Positions 1 through 10,575 of a DNA stretch of 64,000 nucleotides are shown here, one piece after another (the stretch's first letter is position 1; each line of letters starts with the position of its first letter). Below the pieces are notes generated by a model that saw nothing but the letters and a program-made list of their open reading frames with translations, was not told where the DNA came from and ran no database searches. Both the position numbers and the translations under genes were made by a program. The stretch is from Acuticoccus sp. I52.16.1 (GTDB lineage: Bacteria; Pseudomonadota; Alphaproteobacteria; Rhizobiales; Amorphaceae), in NCBI RefSeq assembly GCF_022865125.1, contig NZ_CP094828.1, forward strand, positions 5,070,087-5,134,086, given 5' to 3'.

Positions 1-237
1 GGCGCGCCACAACTTGCCCGCCTCGTAGACCACGCCGCCCATCAAGAGGCCGACGAGCACCGCGTTGATCACCAGCGCCACGACGATGACCGTCGTCGTC
101 GGCTCGATCGGCGTCATGCCGGTGAGCGTCAGGAACGTGCCGGCGACCGCGATGAGGGCGAGCGGGATCACGACGACGCCGAAGCTTCTGACCGGCGAGT
201 CGAACGGCGGACGGTATGGGATGGCGGCTTGGGCCAT
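1..237 (-). CDS. ntrY: Sensor histidine kinase NtrY, N-terminal fragment
   Basis: The first 79 codons of a minus-strand gene that runs off the left edge. The peptide begins MAQAAIPYRPPF and contains a first membrane segment, the phrase LTGMTPIEPT, a second hydrophobic segment and then a Trp/Arg-containing cytoplasmic turn. This two-helix start with the T-G-x-(T)-P-I-E-P-T linker is characteristic of the alphaproteobacterial NtrY nitrogen-sensing kinase (partner NtrX). Sensor, HAMP, PAS and kinase domains would lie outside the window, so the identification rests on the N-terminus only. It is divergent from the FAD oxidoreductase gene, sharing a 100-bp upstream region. Confidence 0.7.
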   Translation of the reverse strand, partial: MAQAAIPYRPPFDSPVRSFGVVVIPLALIAVAGTFLTLTGMTPIEPTTTVIVVALVINAVLVGLLMGGVVYEAGKLWRA

Positions 238-339
238 GGCCACTATCGATCACGCTTCACAAATTAAGGTTCTGACGTATGTGACGCCCTCGGATATGGG
301 TCAACCGCGCGGGCGGCCGCGCGCTGCTCGTCCACCGAA

Positions 340-1458
340 TTGGAGCGCCATTTGCCGCAGCCCGAGCCCCGCCGGATCGTCCTCGCCGGCGCCGGTCACG
401 CCACCATGGTGGCCCTCACCGCGCTCGGCACATCGCCGCGGGGCACGACGGTCACGCTCGTTTCGCGCGGCGACAGTGCCCATTATTCGGGCATGGTGCC
501 GGGATGGATCGAGGGGATCTACCCCACCGGGGCGATGAGCATCCCCCTCGCCCCCTTCGCCGCATCGCGCGGTGTTCAGCTCGTTTCCGGCGAGATCACG
601 GGGGCCGACGCAGGCGCCCTCTTTCTGGCGGACGGCCGCGCGATCGCCTACGACACGCTCGTCGTCAACGCCGGATCCGAGACGCGCCTGCCGCCCCCGC
701 TCGACCACCCCGCCGTGGTCCCCGCCAAGCCGTTCGAGGCGCTGATGGCGGGCCTCGAGGCGCAGCTCGCCGTGGCCCCGTCGTTCGCCGTCGTCGGTGG
801 CGGGGTCGCGGGCTGCGAGATCGCGCTCGCCGTCGCCGCGCGCCGTCCAGACGCTGCCGTGACGCTGATCGAGCGGGCGCCGCAGCTCCTCGCGGGACAT
901 CCGCCGAGCTTTGCCAGCGCCGTCCGCCGCGCCCTCGCCGGGCGGGGCGTCGTGCTGCGCCTCGGCGTCTCGGTGAGCGCGCTCGAGGCGGGCGCGCTCG
1001 GGGTGAGCGCGGTGAAGGTGGGCGCGGAGCGGATCGCGGCAGCGACGGTGGTCGCCGTTACCGGTCCCGCGCCGCCCGCGTGGCTCGCCGCGACACCGTT
1101 CCGGCGGACCGTCGACGGGTTCCTCGCCGTCGATGCGGCGATGCGCTCGATCAGCCACCCGCATGTCCTCGCGGTGGGCGACGCGGCGACCCGGCTGGAC
1201 GACCCGCGCCCCAAGGCGGGCGTCTTCTCGGTGCGCGCAGGGCCGCCGCTCGCCGAGGCGCTCCGGCGGATCGCGGCGGGGGCGGAGCCGGCGCCGGTGC
1301 ACCTGCAACGCCGCGCGCTGGTGCTGCTGGCGACCGGCGAACGCCGCGCGATCGGCACCCGCAACGGGGTGACGCTCCAGGGGCGCTGGGTGTGGTGGCT
1401 GAAGGACCGGCTCGACCGAGCGTTCGTCGAGCGGCTGCGCGACCTGCCTCATGCGTGA
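340..1458 (+). CDS. FAD-dependent pyridine nucleotide-disulfide oxidoreductase (SelD N-terminal-domain-like)
   Basis: A 372-residue flavoprotein with a dinucleotide-binding loop right at the N-terminus (LAGAGHATM, residues 15-23) and a second nucleotide-binding loop GGGVAG at 153-158, the standard two-fold layout of NADH dehydrogenase-like oxidoreductases. The segment YSGMVPGWIEGIY (49-61) is typical of the stand-alone proteins related to the N-terminal oxidoreductase domain fused to SelD selenophosphate synthetases. The electron acceptor is unknown. A TTG start at 340 is chosen because the FAD loop begins at about residue 15 and the first ATG (residue 23) would destroy it. The MFS gene follows after 48 bp and may be co-transcribed. 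Confidence 0.8.
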   Translation: MERHLPQPEPRRIVLAGAGHATMVALTALGTSPRGTTVTLVSRGDSAHYSGMVPGWIEGIYPTGAMSIPLAPFAASRGVQLVSGEITGADAGALFLADGRAIAYDTLVVNAGSETRLPPPLDHPAVVPAKPFEALMAGLEAQLAVAPSFAVVGGGVAGCEIALAVAARRPDAAVTLIERAPQLLAGHPPSFASAVRRALAGRGVVLRLGVSVSALEAGALGVSAVKVGAERIAAATVVAVTGPAPPAWLAATPFRRTVDGFLAVDAAMRSISHPHVLAVGDAATRLDDPRPKAGVFSVRAGPPLAEALRRIAAGAEPAPVHLQRRALVLLATGERRAIGTRNGVTLQGRWVWWLKDRLDRAFVERLRDLPHA

Positions 1459-1506
1459 TCACAATTGCACTATCCATAGGCGGTGCGGAGCGCTAGAGCG
1501 AACCTC

Positions 1507-2733
1507 ATGTCACTCGCCCTTCGTGTCTTCGTCCCCTTCGCGCTCGCCTATCTGCTCTCGTACCTCCTGCGGGTCGTAAACGCGGTCGCGGGGGAGCCCG
1601 TGACGGCCGAGTTCGGCCTGTCGCCGGCCGATCTGGGCCTCATGACGAGCCTCTATTTCATGGGCTTCGCGGTGACGCAGTTCCCCCTCGGCATCCTGAT
1701 GGACCGCTATGGTCCGCGCCGGGTGGAGGCTGCGGCGTGGATCGCCGGAGCGGTCGGATGCGTGGTCTTTGCCACCGGGATGACGACCGAGCAGCTCTTC
1801 CTCGGCCGCCTCCTCATCGGCATCGGCGCGTCGATGGCGCTGATGGGGCCGATGACCGCCTATCGTCACTGGTTCAGTCCCGAGCGGCGGGCACTGGTGG
1901 TGGGCCTCCACATGGCGTTCGGCGGCATCGGCAGCGCGCTGGGCGGCGGGCCGACCGAGCTGGCCATCGCCGCGATCGGGTGGCGCCCGGTGTTCGGCGT
2001 CCTCGCGGTGGCGGCCATCGGCGCGGCGCTCGCCATCCTCTTCGTGGTCCCGCGGCGACACGAGCCGCGCCGGCCGACCGAGACACGGGTCCTCGTGCGC
2101 GAGCTTCTGGTCGTCCTTTCCAGCCGCACGCTGTGGCGCATCGCGCCGATGTCGGCGGCGATCCAGATCGGCATGCTCTCGGTGGTGAGCCTGTGGGCGG
2201 GCCCCTGGCTGCGCCAGGTGGTCGACCTGCCGGCGAGCGAGGCGGCGTTCTGGCTGTCGGCCAATTCCATCGGCCTGATCGCCGGCTTCCTCGGCTACGG
2301 CGTCCTCTTCGCGCGGGCGGAGCGGCTCGGCCTGACGATGCACCTCTTCATCGCCGGCACGGTGGTGGTGATGCTGATGCCGCTGGCCTTCATCTTCATG
2401 CCGCCCGCGGCCACGCCGCCGATGTGGATCCTCTACGCGACCATCGGTTCGGTCGCCGTCCACAGCTACAACATCATCTCCGCTCAGTTCCCGGTGGAGA
2501 TGGCCGGTCGGGTCAATACGGCGCTCAACTTCGTGGTCTTCCTGGTGGCGTTCCTGGCGCAGTGGGGGTTCGGCCTGATCCTGGACGGTTGGCGCGACGC
2601 CACCGGCGCCCCGACCGCGGAAGGCTTCGCGGTCGCCTTCATCGCGCTCATCGCCGTGCAACTCGTCTCGATGCTGCCGCTGCTCCTGCCGAAGTCCGCC
2701 CCCACGCTGCTGCCGGCCTCGCACTCCACCTGA
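1507..2733 (+). CDS. Major facilitator superfamily transporter
   Basis: A 408-residue integral membrane protein with the usual MFS pattern of about 12 hydrophobic segments. The inter-helix motif GILMDRYGPRRVE (about residues 60-72) is the MFS motif A between helices 2 and 3, and FLGRLLIGIGASMALMG matches helix 4. Substrate cannot be read from sequence; the family of short cytoplasmic-loop proteins with this pattern includes nitrate/nitrite- and organic-anion-type carriers. ATG at 1507 is preferred over an upstream GTG at 1483, which would only add a charged octapeptide before the first helix. It lies 48 bp behind the FAD oxidoreductase and ends at a strong bidirectional hairpin. Confidence 0.8.
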   Translation: MSLALRVFVPFALAYLLSYLLRVVNAVAGEPVTAEFGLSPADLGLMTSLYFMGFAVTQFPLGILMDRYGPRRVEAAAWIAGAVGCVVFATGMTTEQLFLGRLLIGIGASMALMGPMTAYRHWFSPERRALVVGLHMAFGGIGSALGGGPTELAIAAIGWRPVFGVLAVAAIGAALAILFVVPRRHEPRRPTETRVLVRELLVVLSSRTLWRIAPMSAAIQIGMLSVVSLWAGPWLRQVVDLPASEAAFWLSANSIGLIAGFLGYGVLFARAERLGLTMHLFIAGTVVVMLMPLAFIFMPPAATPPMWILYATIGSVAVHSYNIISAQFPVEMAGRVNTALNFVVFLVAFLAQWGFGLILDGWRDATGAPTAEGFAVAFIALIAVQLVSMLPLLLPKSAPTLLPASHST

Positions 2734-2777
2734 TCGGGGCGACCCGCCGCCCCTCTCCACCGGCAGGCGGCGGACAC

Positions 2778-2808
2778 AAAAACGCCCGCCGGTGAGGCGG
2801 GCGTCTTC
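2778..2808. terminator. Bidirectional intrinsic terminator
   Basis: A perfect 7-bp stem GCCCGCC / GGCGGGC (2784-2790 and 2796-2802) with a 5-nt loop, preceded by an A run (2778-2782) and followed by TCTTC. It sits between the convergent MFS gene and pdhB. The A tract gives a U tract only for the minus strand, so it should work best for leftward transcripts from pdhB, with weaker action on the MFS mRNA. Confidence 0.7.
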
Positions 2809-2835
2809 GCGTCTCGCAAGGGTGCGGGTGCGGGA

Positions 2836-4320
<1,485 letters not shown>

Positions 4321-4430
4321 TTCTCAGTGTCCGCGCGGTTTCTCTACGATCTCGCAGCCCCGGCGCGCTCGCCGCGCGTGATGCGTATCGTGGTTGTCGT
4401 TGGGCGAAAGGCGATCCAGCGTCAGGTGCG

Positions 4431-5444
4431 TCACCGGACGATGTCCGTCCAGAGCTCGGAGACGTCGGGCTCGGGCTCGCTCTGGGCGAACTCGGCGGCC
4501 GTGTTGACCTCGTCGCGCACACGCTTGTCGATCGCCTTGATGTCCTCCTCGGGGACGCCGTTGTCCTTGATGAGGATGTCGCGCACGTGCTCGATCGGGT
4601 CGCGCTTCTGGCGGTACTCGTTGACCTCGTCGCGCGACCGGTACTTCGCGGGGTCCGACATCGAGTGGCCGCGGTAGCGGTAGGTGAGCATCTCGAGAAT
4701 GTAGGGGCCTTTGCCGGTGCGCGCATGGTCGAGCGCCTTGGCGACGGCGGCGCGAACGGTTTCGACATGCATGCCGTCGACCTGCTCGCCGGGAATGTCG
4801 AACGAACGGCCGCGCTGGGAGAGGTCGGTGGTCGACGAGGCGCGCTCGATCGAGGTGCCCATGCCGTACTTGTTGTTCTCGATCATGTAGACGACCGGGA
4901 TCGACCAGAGCTTGGCCATGTTGAAGCTCTCGTAGACCTGGCCCTGGTTGGCCGCGCCGTCACCAAAGTAGGTGAGGCAGACGGCGCCGTTCTCGCGGTA
5001 GCGGTTGGCGAACCCGATACCGGTGCCGAGCGAGACCTGCGCGCCGACGATGCCGTGGCCGCCGTAGAAATTCTTTTCCACGGAGAACATGTGCATCGAG
5101 CCGCCCTTGCCCTTGGAGTAGCCCGAGGCGCGGCCGGTCAGCTCGGCCATGACGCCCTTCGGATCCATCCCGGTGGCGAGCATGTGGCCGTGATCGCGAT
5201 AGCCGGTGATGACCTGATCACCCTCCTTCATCGCCATCTGCGCACCGACCACGACGGCTTCCTGGCCGATGTAGAGGTGGCAGAATCCGCCGATCAGACC
5301 CATGCCGTAGAGCTGGCCGGCCTTTTCCTCGAACCGGCGGATGAGGAGCATGTCCTCGTAGGCGCGCCGATAGTCGTCCAATGTGAACGCAAGATCGGTC
5401 TGGCCCGCCTCGTCCTTGTCCCTTGCTTTGGCTTCGACGGCCAT
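4431..5444 (-). CDS. pdhA: Pyruvate dehydrogenase E1 component subunit alpha
   Basis: A 337-residue dehydrogenase E1 alpha subunit. The thiamine-diphosphate/Mg motif starts at GDG (161-163) and ends at the NN pair (190-191), the expected spacing. The phosphorylation-loop-like segment YRYRGHSMSDP is present near residue 260. It heterotetramerises with PdhB to oxidise pyruvate. The start has an AGGAGG-type ribosome site 6-7 bases upstream. The divergent intergenic space to 5708 contains two GTGAC-N4-GTCAC palindromes that are plausible operators for this operon. Confidence 0.95.
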   Translation of the reverse strand: MAVEAKARDKDEAGQTDLAFTLDDYRRAYEDMLLIRRFEEKAGQLYGMGLIGGFCHLYIGQEAVVVGAQMAMKEGDQVITGYRDHGHMLATGMDPKGVMAELTGRASGYSKGKGGSMHMFSVEKNFYGGHGIVGAQVSLGTGIGFANRYRENGAVCLTYFGDGAANQGQVYESFNMAKLWSIPVVYMIENNKYGMGTSIERASSTTDLSQRGRSFDIPGEQVDGMHVETVRAAVAKALDHARTGKGPYILEMLTYRYRGHSMSDPAKYRSRDEVNEYRQKRDPIEHVRDILIKDNGVPEEDIKAIDKRVRDEVNTAAEFAQSEPEPDVSELWTDIVR

Positions 5445-5536
5445 AAGGCCCCTCCTGACGTCCCGCTTTTGAATTCAACCTAGACCACGGCTCGGCCCAC
5501 GAAAAGCAGGCGAGCCGATTTGTCCGTGCGCGAATA

Positions 5537-5558
5537 GGCCGTGACGCGCGTCACGGCC
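5537..5558. promoter_or_regulatory. 22-bp perfect palindrome, operator candidate 1
   Basis: Core GTGAC-GCGC-GTCAC (5541-5554) extended by GGCC on the left and GGCC on the right into a perfect 22-bp palindrome. The TGA-N6-TCA core is the half-site arrangement used by CRP/FNR-family regulators. It lies about 100 bp before the pdhA start and about 160 bp before the small gene at 5708. Its twin is 31 bp away. Confidence 0.45.
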
Positions 5559-5570
5559 AGGGCGCATCGG

Positions 5571-5586
5571 TGTGACGGTGGTCACC
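5571..5586. promoter_or_regulatory. CRP/FNR-type palindrome, operator candidate 2
   Basis: TGTGA-CGGTGG-TCACC, carrying the same GTGAC-N4-GTCAC core as the palindrome at 5537-5558. The two centres are 31 bp apart, about three helical turns, so two dimers would bind the same DNA face. No regulator gene lies nearby. Confidence 0.4.
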
Positions 5587-5707
5587 GTCCGCGCGGCCGC
5601 ATGGTCCACGCCTCTGGCATTCACCGATGCCCCGCAAATATTCGACCGTACCGCAGTCCGCTGCGGAACGTTTTGACATTCCGGATTCGAGAGATTGGAC
5701 CTTCATC

Positions 5708-5938
5708 ATGGCAGCTTTTATCAAGTTTAGCGGTGTCGACGGTGCGCGCACGCTGACCGACACGGACACTTTCAACTTTGCCAAATCGACCACTCCCATC
5801 GCACAGGTCGAGTGGACCTACCAGCCGGTCGACGACGGCGGCATGACCGGAGTCCTGATTACCAGCTACGAGGAAGGACCGGACCAGGATCCGGGCCACA
5901 TCCCGGCGCTGATGGCGGGCGACTTCGACCTCTTCTGA
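5708..5938 (+). CDS. Hypothetical 76-residue protein
   Basis: A small acidic protein starting MAAFIKFSG and ending ALMAGDFDLF, with no signal peptide or membrane segment. The alternating pattern (VEWTYQPVDD, VLITSYEEG) suggests a small beta-rich fold. I do not recognise the family. ATG at 5708 is preferred; an ATG at 5627 in the same frame would add 27 residues but has no better ribosome site. It is transcribed away from pdhA and shares the two-operator intergenic region with it, then ends at a GC hairpin facing the divIC-like gene. Confidence 0.55.
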   Translation: MAAFIKFSGVDGARTLTDTDTFNFAKSTTPIAQVEWTYQPVDDGGMTGVLITSYEEGPDQDPGHIPALMAGDFDLF

Positions 5939-5966
5939 TACCCTGCCCTGCGCTGGGCGACGACGG

Positions 5967-5988
5967 CCGGCCGGGCTCGCCCGGCCGG
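5967..5988. terminator. GC-rich hairpin between convergent genes
   Basis: Ten-base arms CCGGCCGGGC / GCCCGGCCGG separated by TC. It ends exactly at the stop codon of the divIC-like gene (5989-5991) and follows the small gene by 28 bp. There is no U tract, so it may be a weak or factor-assisted terminator or an mRNA 3'-end protector. Confidence 0.4.
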
Positions 5989-6363
5989 TCAGTTGCCGTG
6001 GGCGCTCATCAGCATGCCGGTCTTGGCGGCGGGCTCCGGCGACGGGTCGCGCTCGACGTTGAGAATCACGATCTCGTTGGGGTGCGCCATGTTGAGCTGC
6101 GCGCGGGCCCGCTCGTCCAACAGGTCGGCGTCGAGCGCGTCCACCCGCAGGCGGCGCACCCGGTCCTGCAAACGCTCGCGCTCGGCGACGAGGTGGGCGA
6201 GTTCCACGTCCAGCGTCGCCCGCTGCTGGCGCAGGACGTCGCGTGCCTCGTCGCCATAGTCGCCCCGACCGGATTGCCAGACGAAGTAGACTGACACGGC
6301 GATCAGAAGCAGCGGAAACAGGAAGAACGTGAAGCGGGATCGACGACGGTGGCGCGTGGGCAT
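5989..6363 (-). CDS. Septum formation initiator family protein (FtsB/DivIC-like)
   Basis: A 124-residue bitopic membrane protein: basic N-terminus (residues 1-9), one membrane helix at about 10-29, then a coiled-coil region (about 40-75: DVLRQQRATLDVELAHLV...) and a short C-terminal tail. This is the architecture of FtsB/DivIC, which forms a periplasmic complex with FtsL and FtsQ at the division septum. In Rhizobiales this gene classically sits just upstream of pdhA, as it does here with one small gene on the opposite strand in between. The segment RAQLNMAHPNEIVIL is the conserved end of the domain. Confidence 0.85.
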   Translation of the reverse strand: MPTRHRRRSRFTFFLFPLLLIAVSVYFVWQSGRGDYGDEARDVLRQQRATLDVELAHLVAERERLQDRVRRLRVDALDADLLDERARAQLNMAHPNEIVILNVERDPSPEPAAKTGMLMSAHGN

Positions 6364-6463
6364 CGGCTAAGTCCGTGAACAGATCCAACAAACCACGTCC
6401 CGGCTTAACGACGCGTTTCGCTCGCCCCGCGCGGCCCGCCCTCGGCAGGGGGTGCGACCATTT

Positions 6464-7447
6464 TTACGCCGCCTCCTCCGAGGCTTGCGCTGCCGCCGCC
6501 ATGCCGTGGCCGCCGCCCTCGGTCGCGAGGTAGGCCTCGCCGCACGCCTTCGCCAGCGCCCGCACGCGCCCGATATAGCCCTGCCGCTCCGTCACCGAGA
6601 TGACGCCCCGCGCATCGAGCAGGTTGAAGATGTGGCTCGCCTTGATGGTCTGGTCGTAGGCCGGCAGGACCTGGGTGTGGCGCCCGCCCGCCTCGGCCGG
6701 CGCGCCCGCCGCCAGCAGCGCGGCGCACTCGGCCTCCGCGTCGCGGAAGTGGCGCAGCAGCATCTCGGTGTCGGCATGCTCGAAGTTGTGGGCCGAATAT
6801 TCCTGCTCGGCCTGCAGAAAGACCTCGCCGTAGGACACCCGCGGCCCCGCCTCCGATTCGGCCACGTACGTCAGGTCGTAGACGTTCTCCACGCCCTGCA
6901 CGTACATCGCCAGGCGCTCCAGCCCGTAGGTCAGCTCACCGGCGACGGGGCGGCAGTCGATCCCGCACACCTGCTGGAAGTAGGTGAACTGCGAGACCTC
7001 CATCCCGTCGCACCAGCACTCCCAGCCGAGGCCCCAGGCGCCGAGCGTCGGGCTCTCCCAGTCGTCCTCGACGAAGCGCACGTCGTGCCGCTTCAGGTCG
7101 ATGCCGATGGCGTCGAGCGAGCCGAGATAGAGGCCCTGCAGGTCCGGCGGGCTCGGCTTCAGGATCACCTGGAACTGGTAGTAATGCTGCAGGCGGTTGG
7201 GGTTCTCGCCGTAGCGCCCGTCGCCGGGACGGCGCGAGGGTTGCACGTAGGCCGCCCGCCACGGCCGCGGGCCGAGCGCGCGCAGGGTCGTCGCCGGGTG
7301 GAAGGTGCCCGCGCCGACTTCCATGTCGTAGGGCTGCAGGATCGCGCAGCCGCGCGCGGCCCAGTAGGCCTGCAGCGCCAGGATCATGGATTGGAACGAG
7401 GACCTCGGGTCGGTCGGCGAAAGGTCCGTCGGGGAATGGTCGGCCAT
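6464..7447 (-). CDS. glyQ: Glycine--tRNA ligase subunit alpha
   Basis: A 327-residue alpha subunit of the bacterial two-subunit glycyl-tRNA synthetase (catalytic, class IIc). Characteristic stretches are [20 protein letters not shown], then [16 protein letters not shown] and the ATP/glycine-site region [19 protein letters not shown]. The C-terminus carries an Ala/Gly-rich tail slightly beyond the usual end. The beta subunit gene glyS, usually close behind, is not in the window: the next genes on this strand are the divIC-like gene and pdhA. Ribosome site is weak. Confidence 0.95.
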   Translation of the reverse strand: MADHSPTDLSPTDPRSSFQSMILALQAYWAARGCAILQPYDMEVGAGTFHPATTLRALGPRPWRAAYVQPSRRPGDGRYGENPNRLQHYYQFQVILKPSPPDLQGLYLGSLDAIGIDLKRHDVRFVEDDWESPTLGAWGLGWECWCDGMEVSQFTYFQQVCGIDCRPVAGELTYGLERLAMYVQGVENVYDLTYVAESEAGPRVSYGEVFLQAEQEYSAHNFEHADTEMLLRHFRDAEAECAALLAAGAPAEAGGRHTQVLPAYDQTIKASHIFNLLDARGVISVTERQGYIGRVRALAKACGEAYLATEGGGHGMAAAAQASEEAA

Positions 7448-7581
7448 GGTGATCCCGTTGGGGTGCGTGCGAGGGCGTGCCGCGGCACCGCGTCCGGCAC
7501 GCCACGTGGGCCGTTCCTAACCGCTCCGCGCGCCGTTTCAAGCCCGTTGTGTCGTGGCGGCGGCGCGCTCGGCAGGCGGGG

Positions 7582-8424
7582 CTACTTCACGCGCTCGGTG
7601 TCTTGCGCGCGGCGGTGGTCGTGGGCGGTGTCTTCGTCGTCGTCGTCGAAGAGATCGTCGTCGGCGAGGCTGCCGCGGACCGGAACCTCCAGCGTCTCCC
7701 CCGCCAGATGCGGGTGCCGCGGCCCGTAGGCCTGTTCGGCGCGCGTCTCCGGCTGGCGCGCCTTCGGCTCCCAGCGCGGTGTGATGAGGCCGGCGGAGAT
7801 GACGAGCTTGGCCGCATCCTCGACACTCATGTCGAGCACCAGGATGTCCTTGCGCGGCACGAACAGGAGAAATCCCGAGGTGGGGTTCGGCGTCGTCGGC
7901 AGGAAGACCGAGATCGCGTCGTCGTCGTCGCCCAGTTTTTTGCTGATCTCGCCCTTCACGTCGGTCGCGATGAAGACCACGGCCCACAGCCCGCGGCGCG
8001 GATACTCCACCAGCCCCGCGCGGCGGAAGGTGTGGCTGCGCTCCGACAGGGCAGTCTCGAAGATCTGCTTCAACGCCGCGTAGACGTTGCGGATCAGCGG
8101 CATGCGGGCGAGAATCGATTCGCCCAGCTTGAGGATCGTGCGGCCGAAGATGTTGGCCGCCAGGAAGCCCAGCAGCACCAGTCCCACGATCGCCACCACG
8201 ACACCGATGCCCGGCAGCGGGAACGGCACGTAGGTCTCCGGGTTCCAGGCGGACGGGATCCACGGCTTCACCACCCCGTCCACGAAGCTGACGAAGTAGG
8301 TGACGAGATAGACCGTGATCGTCAGCGGCGCGGCGACGATGACGCCGGTGATCAGATAGTTGCGCAACCGGTTGACGAACTTGCGCCGCCGCCCGATCCG
8401 AACCTCGCCCTGCTCTTCGTCCAT
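7582..8424 (-). CDS. DUF502 family membrane protein
   Basis: A 280-residue protein with a basic N-terminus, two membrane helices (about residues 22-50 and 70-98), and a soluble part of about 120 residues typical of DUF502 (RTILKLGESILARMPLIRNVY, then PTTPNPTSGFLLFVPR). The last 50 residues are a disordered, strongly acidic tail with the run DDDLFDDDDEDT. Members of the family are widespread in alphaproteobacteria, and no biochemical function is established. It is the minus-strand neighbour of glyQ (about 130 bp) and of glmS (about 107 bp). Confidence 0.8.
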   Translation of the reverse strand: MDEEQGEVRIGRRRKFVNRLRNYLITGVIVAAPLTITVYLVTYFVSFVDGVVKPWIPSAWNPETYVPFPLPGIGVVVAIVGLVLLGFLAANIFGRTILKLGESILARMPLIRNVYAALKQIFETALSERSHTFRRAGLVEYPRRGLWAVVFIATDVKGEISKKLGDDDDAISVFLPTTPNPTSGFLLFVPRKDILVLDMSVEDAAKLVISAGLITPRWEPKARQPETRAEQAYGPRHPHLAGETLEVPVRGSLADDDLFDDDDEDTAHDHRRAQDTERVK

Positions 8425-8531
8425 TCACCGTACCCCACGCCACTCGGGGCCGCCGACCGCGCAACGCACCGTCGCGGAGGAACGCGCCCGTGCGCACACC
8501 GCACGTGCCGCGCACCCCTAAGTGGGCATAT

Positions 8532-10358
8532 TTACTCGACTGTCACCGATTTGGCGAGATTGCGGGGCTGATCCACATCCGTGCCGTTGATGATGGCCGC
8601 ATGATAAGCGAGAAGCTGCAACGGGATGGTCGCCACGACCGGTGCCACGAAGGCCGGAACGTCGGGCAGCACGATCAGTTCCTCGGCCGTGTCGCCGATG
8701 GCGTGGGCCCCGCGCGCGTCCGTCACCGCGATGATGCGCCCGCCCCGCGCATGCACCTCCTGCATGTTCGAGACGGTCTTGGCGAAGAGATCGTCGAACG
8801 GCGCGACGACGATCACCGGAAGCTCCTCGTCCACCAGTGCGATCGGCCCGTGCTTCAATTCACCCGCGGCGTAGGCTTCGGCATGGATGTAGCTCAGCTC
8901 CTTCAGCTTCAGCGCGCCCTCCATCGCCACCGCGTAGGACGTCCCACGGCCCAGGAAGAGCGCCGAGGTGGCCGGCGCCACGAGCCGCGCCACCCGCTCG
9001 ATGGAGTGCTCCAGCGTCACCGCCTCGGCCACCAGCCGCGGCAGCTCGACCAGCGCCGAGACGAAGCCTTCCGCATCGAGCGGCGACAGCGTGCCGCGGT
9101 CGAGCCCCGCCTTGACCGCGAGGCACGCCAGCGTCGAAAGCTGGCAGGTGAACGCCTTGGTCGAGGCGACGCCGATCTCGGGCCCCGCCAGCGTCGGCAA
9201 CACGACGTCGGCCTCGCGCGCCATGGTCGAGGTCGGCACGTTGACGACGGTCGCCAGCCTCTGCCCGCCCGCCTTCGCCGCGCGCAGGCCGGCCAGCGTA
9301 TCGGCCGTCTCGCCGGACTGGGAGATGAAGAGCGCCAGATCGTCGGGCGAGAAGACCTGCGCCCGGTAGCGGTATTCGGATGCCACGTCGAGGTCGACCG
9401 GAAGCCGCGCCAACCGCTCGAACCAGTAGCGCGCCACCAGGCCGGCGAAGTAGGCCGTGCCGCACGCCGCGATCGACAGGCGCTGCATCTTGGCGAAGTC
9501 CACCGGGACCGCGCCCGGACGCAAGGTGCCGGCGCCGACGTCGATATAATGGCTGAGCGTGCGGGCGATGACCTCCGGCTGCTCGTGGATCTCCTTGGCC
9601 ATGAAGTGGCGATAGTTGCCCTTCTCCGCCAGCGAGACCTGCATCGGCACCGGGACCGCCGCGCGCTCCACCGCGCTGCCGGCGGCGTCGTAGACCTCGA
9701 CGCCGGACGGGGTCAGGATCGCGATGTCGCCGTCCTCGAGGTAGATGATGTCGTCGCAGAACGGGGCCAGCGCGATGGCGTCCGAGCCGATCATCTTCAA
9801 ATCGGCCGAGAGGCCGACGGCGAGCGGGCTGCCGAAGCGCGCCGCCGCCAGCACCTGCGGCTGGCCGGAGAAGGAGAAGGCGAGCGCATAGGCGCCCTCC
9901 AGCTGGTCGAGCGTCGCCACCAGCGCCTCTTTCAGCTGCGAGCCGCTGGCGAGTTCGTGCGCCATCAGGTGGGCGATGGTCTCGGTGTCGGTCTCGGAGG
10001 TGAGGACGGCGCCCTCGGCCTCCAGCTTGGTGCGCAGGGCGCGAAAGTTCTCGATGATGCCGTTGTGGACGACCGCGACGGGCTCGGCGAGGTGCGGGTG
10101 CGCGTTGGCGTCGGTCGGCGCGCCGTGGGTCGCCCAGCGGGTGTGGCCGATGCCGGTGCCGCCGGTCAGCGGATGCTCGGAGAGACGCTGCTCCAGATTG
10201 CGCAGCTTGCCGGCGGCGCGGACACGCTCCATCCGGCCGTCACCCGCCACCGCGGCGATGCCGGCCGAATCGTAGCCGCGATACTCGAGCCGCTTCAACG
10301 CATCCAGAATCAGCGGCGCCGCGTCCTTTGCCCCGATGACGCCAACAATCCCACACAT
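8532..10358 (-). CDS. glmS: Glutamine--fructose-6-phosphate aminotransferase (isomerizing)
   Basis: A 608-residue enzyme making glucosamine-6-phosphate, the first committed step of UDP-GlcNAc synthesis. The mature nucleophile Cys follows the initiator in MCGIVGVIG, which fixes the start at 10358 although the frame is open for 23 more codons. The glutamine amidotransferase domain covers about 1-220 (HTRWATHG, VVHNGIIENF), followed by two sugar isomerase domains (SQSGETADT, EIGVASTKAFTCQ, ELSYIHAEAYAAGELKHGPI) and the terminal NLAKSVTVE. Together with glmU two genes upstream it supplies peptidoglycan and LPS precursors. Confidence 0.97.
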   Translation of the reverse strand: MCGIVGVIGAKDAAPLILDALKRLEYRGYDSAGIAAVAGDGRMERVRAAGKLRNLEQRLSEHPLTGGTGIGHTRWATHGAPTDANAHPHLAEPVAVVHNGIIENFRALRTKLEAEGAVLTSETDTETIAHLMAHELASGSQLKEALVATLDQLEGAYALAFSFSGQPQVLAAARFGSPLAVGLSADLKMIGSDAIALAPFCDDIIYLEDGDIAILTPSGVEVYDAAGSAVERAAVPVPMQVSLAEKGNYRHFMAKEIHEQPEVIARTLSHYIDVGAGTLRPGAVPVDFAKMQRLSIAACGTAYFAGLVARYWFERLARLPVDLDVASEYRYRAQVFSPDDLALFISQSGETADTLAGLRAAKAGGQRLATVVNVPTSTMAREADVVLPTLAGPEIGVASTKAFTCQLSTLACLAVKAGLDRGTLSPLDAEGFVSALVELPRLVAEAVTLEHSIERVARLVAPATSALFLGRGTSYAVAMEGALKLKELSYIHAEAYAAGELKHGPIALVDEELPVIVVAPFDDLFAKTVSNMQEVHARGGRIIAVTDARGAHAIGDTAEELIVLPDVPAFVAPVVATIPLQLLAYHAAIINGTDVDQPRNLAKSVTVE

Positions 10359-10575
10359 GCCCGGTCTCCGATCCTTCAGCGCGTCGCCCCGATTGCGCCG
10401 CCAGACCCGCACATCACCCGTTTCCATCCGCTGCGCCGCGCCGGGGCGCGTGCCGTCGGACGCAAGCGAATCGGTGCCGGTCGGCCGCGCCCCCGTCTAA
10501 CCCAGGTGTGGGCTATTGCACTTCACATGGAGTTACAGAAGCCCCACCCTCCAGGCCAATCGGGGTCGGCGCGGC

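Noticed and set aside
5665..5669. GGAAC before the small 76-residue gene as EcfG promoter
   Set aside because: The bases 16-17 positions downstream do not match the -10 element.
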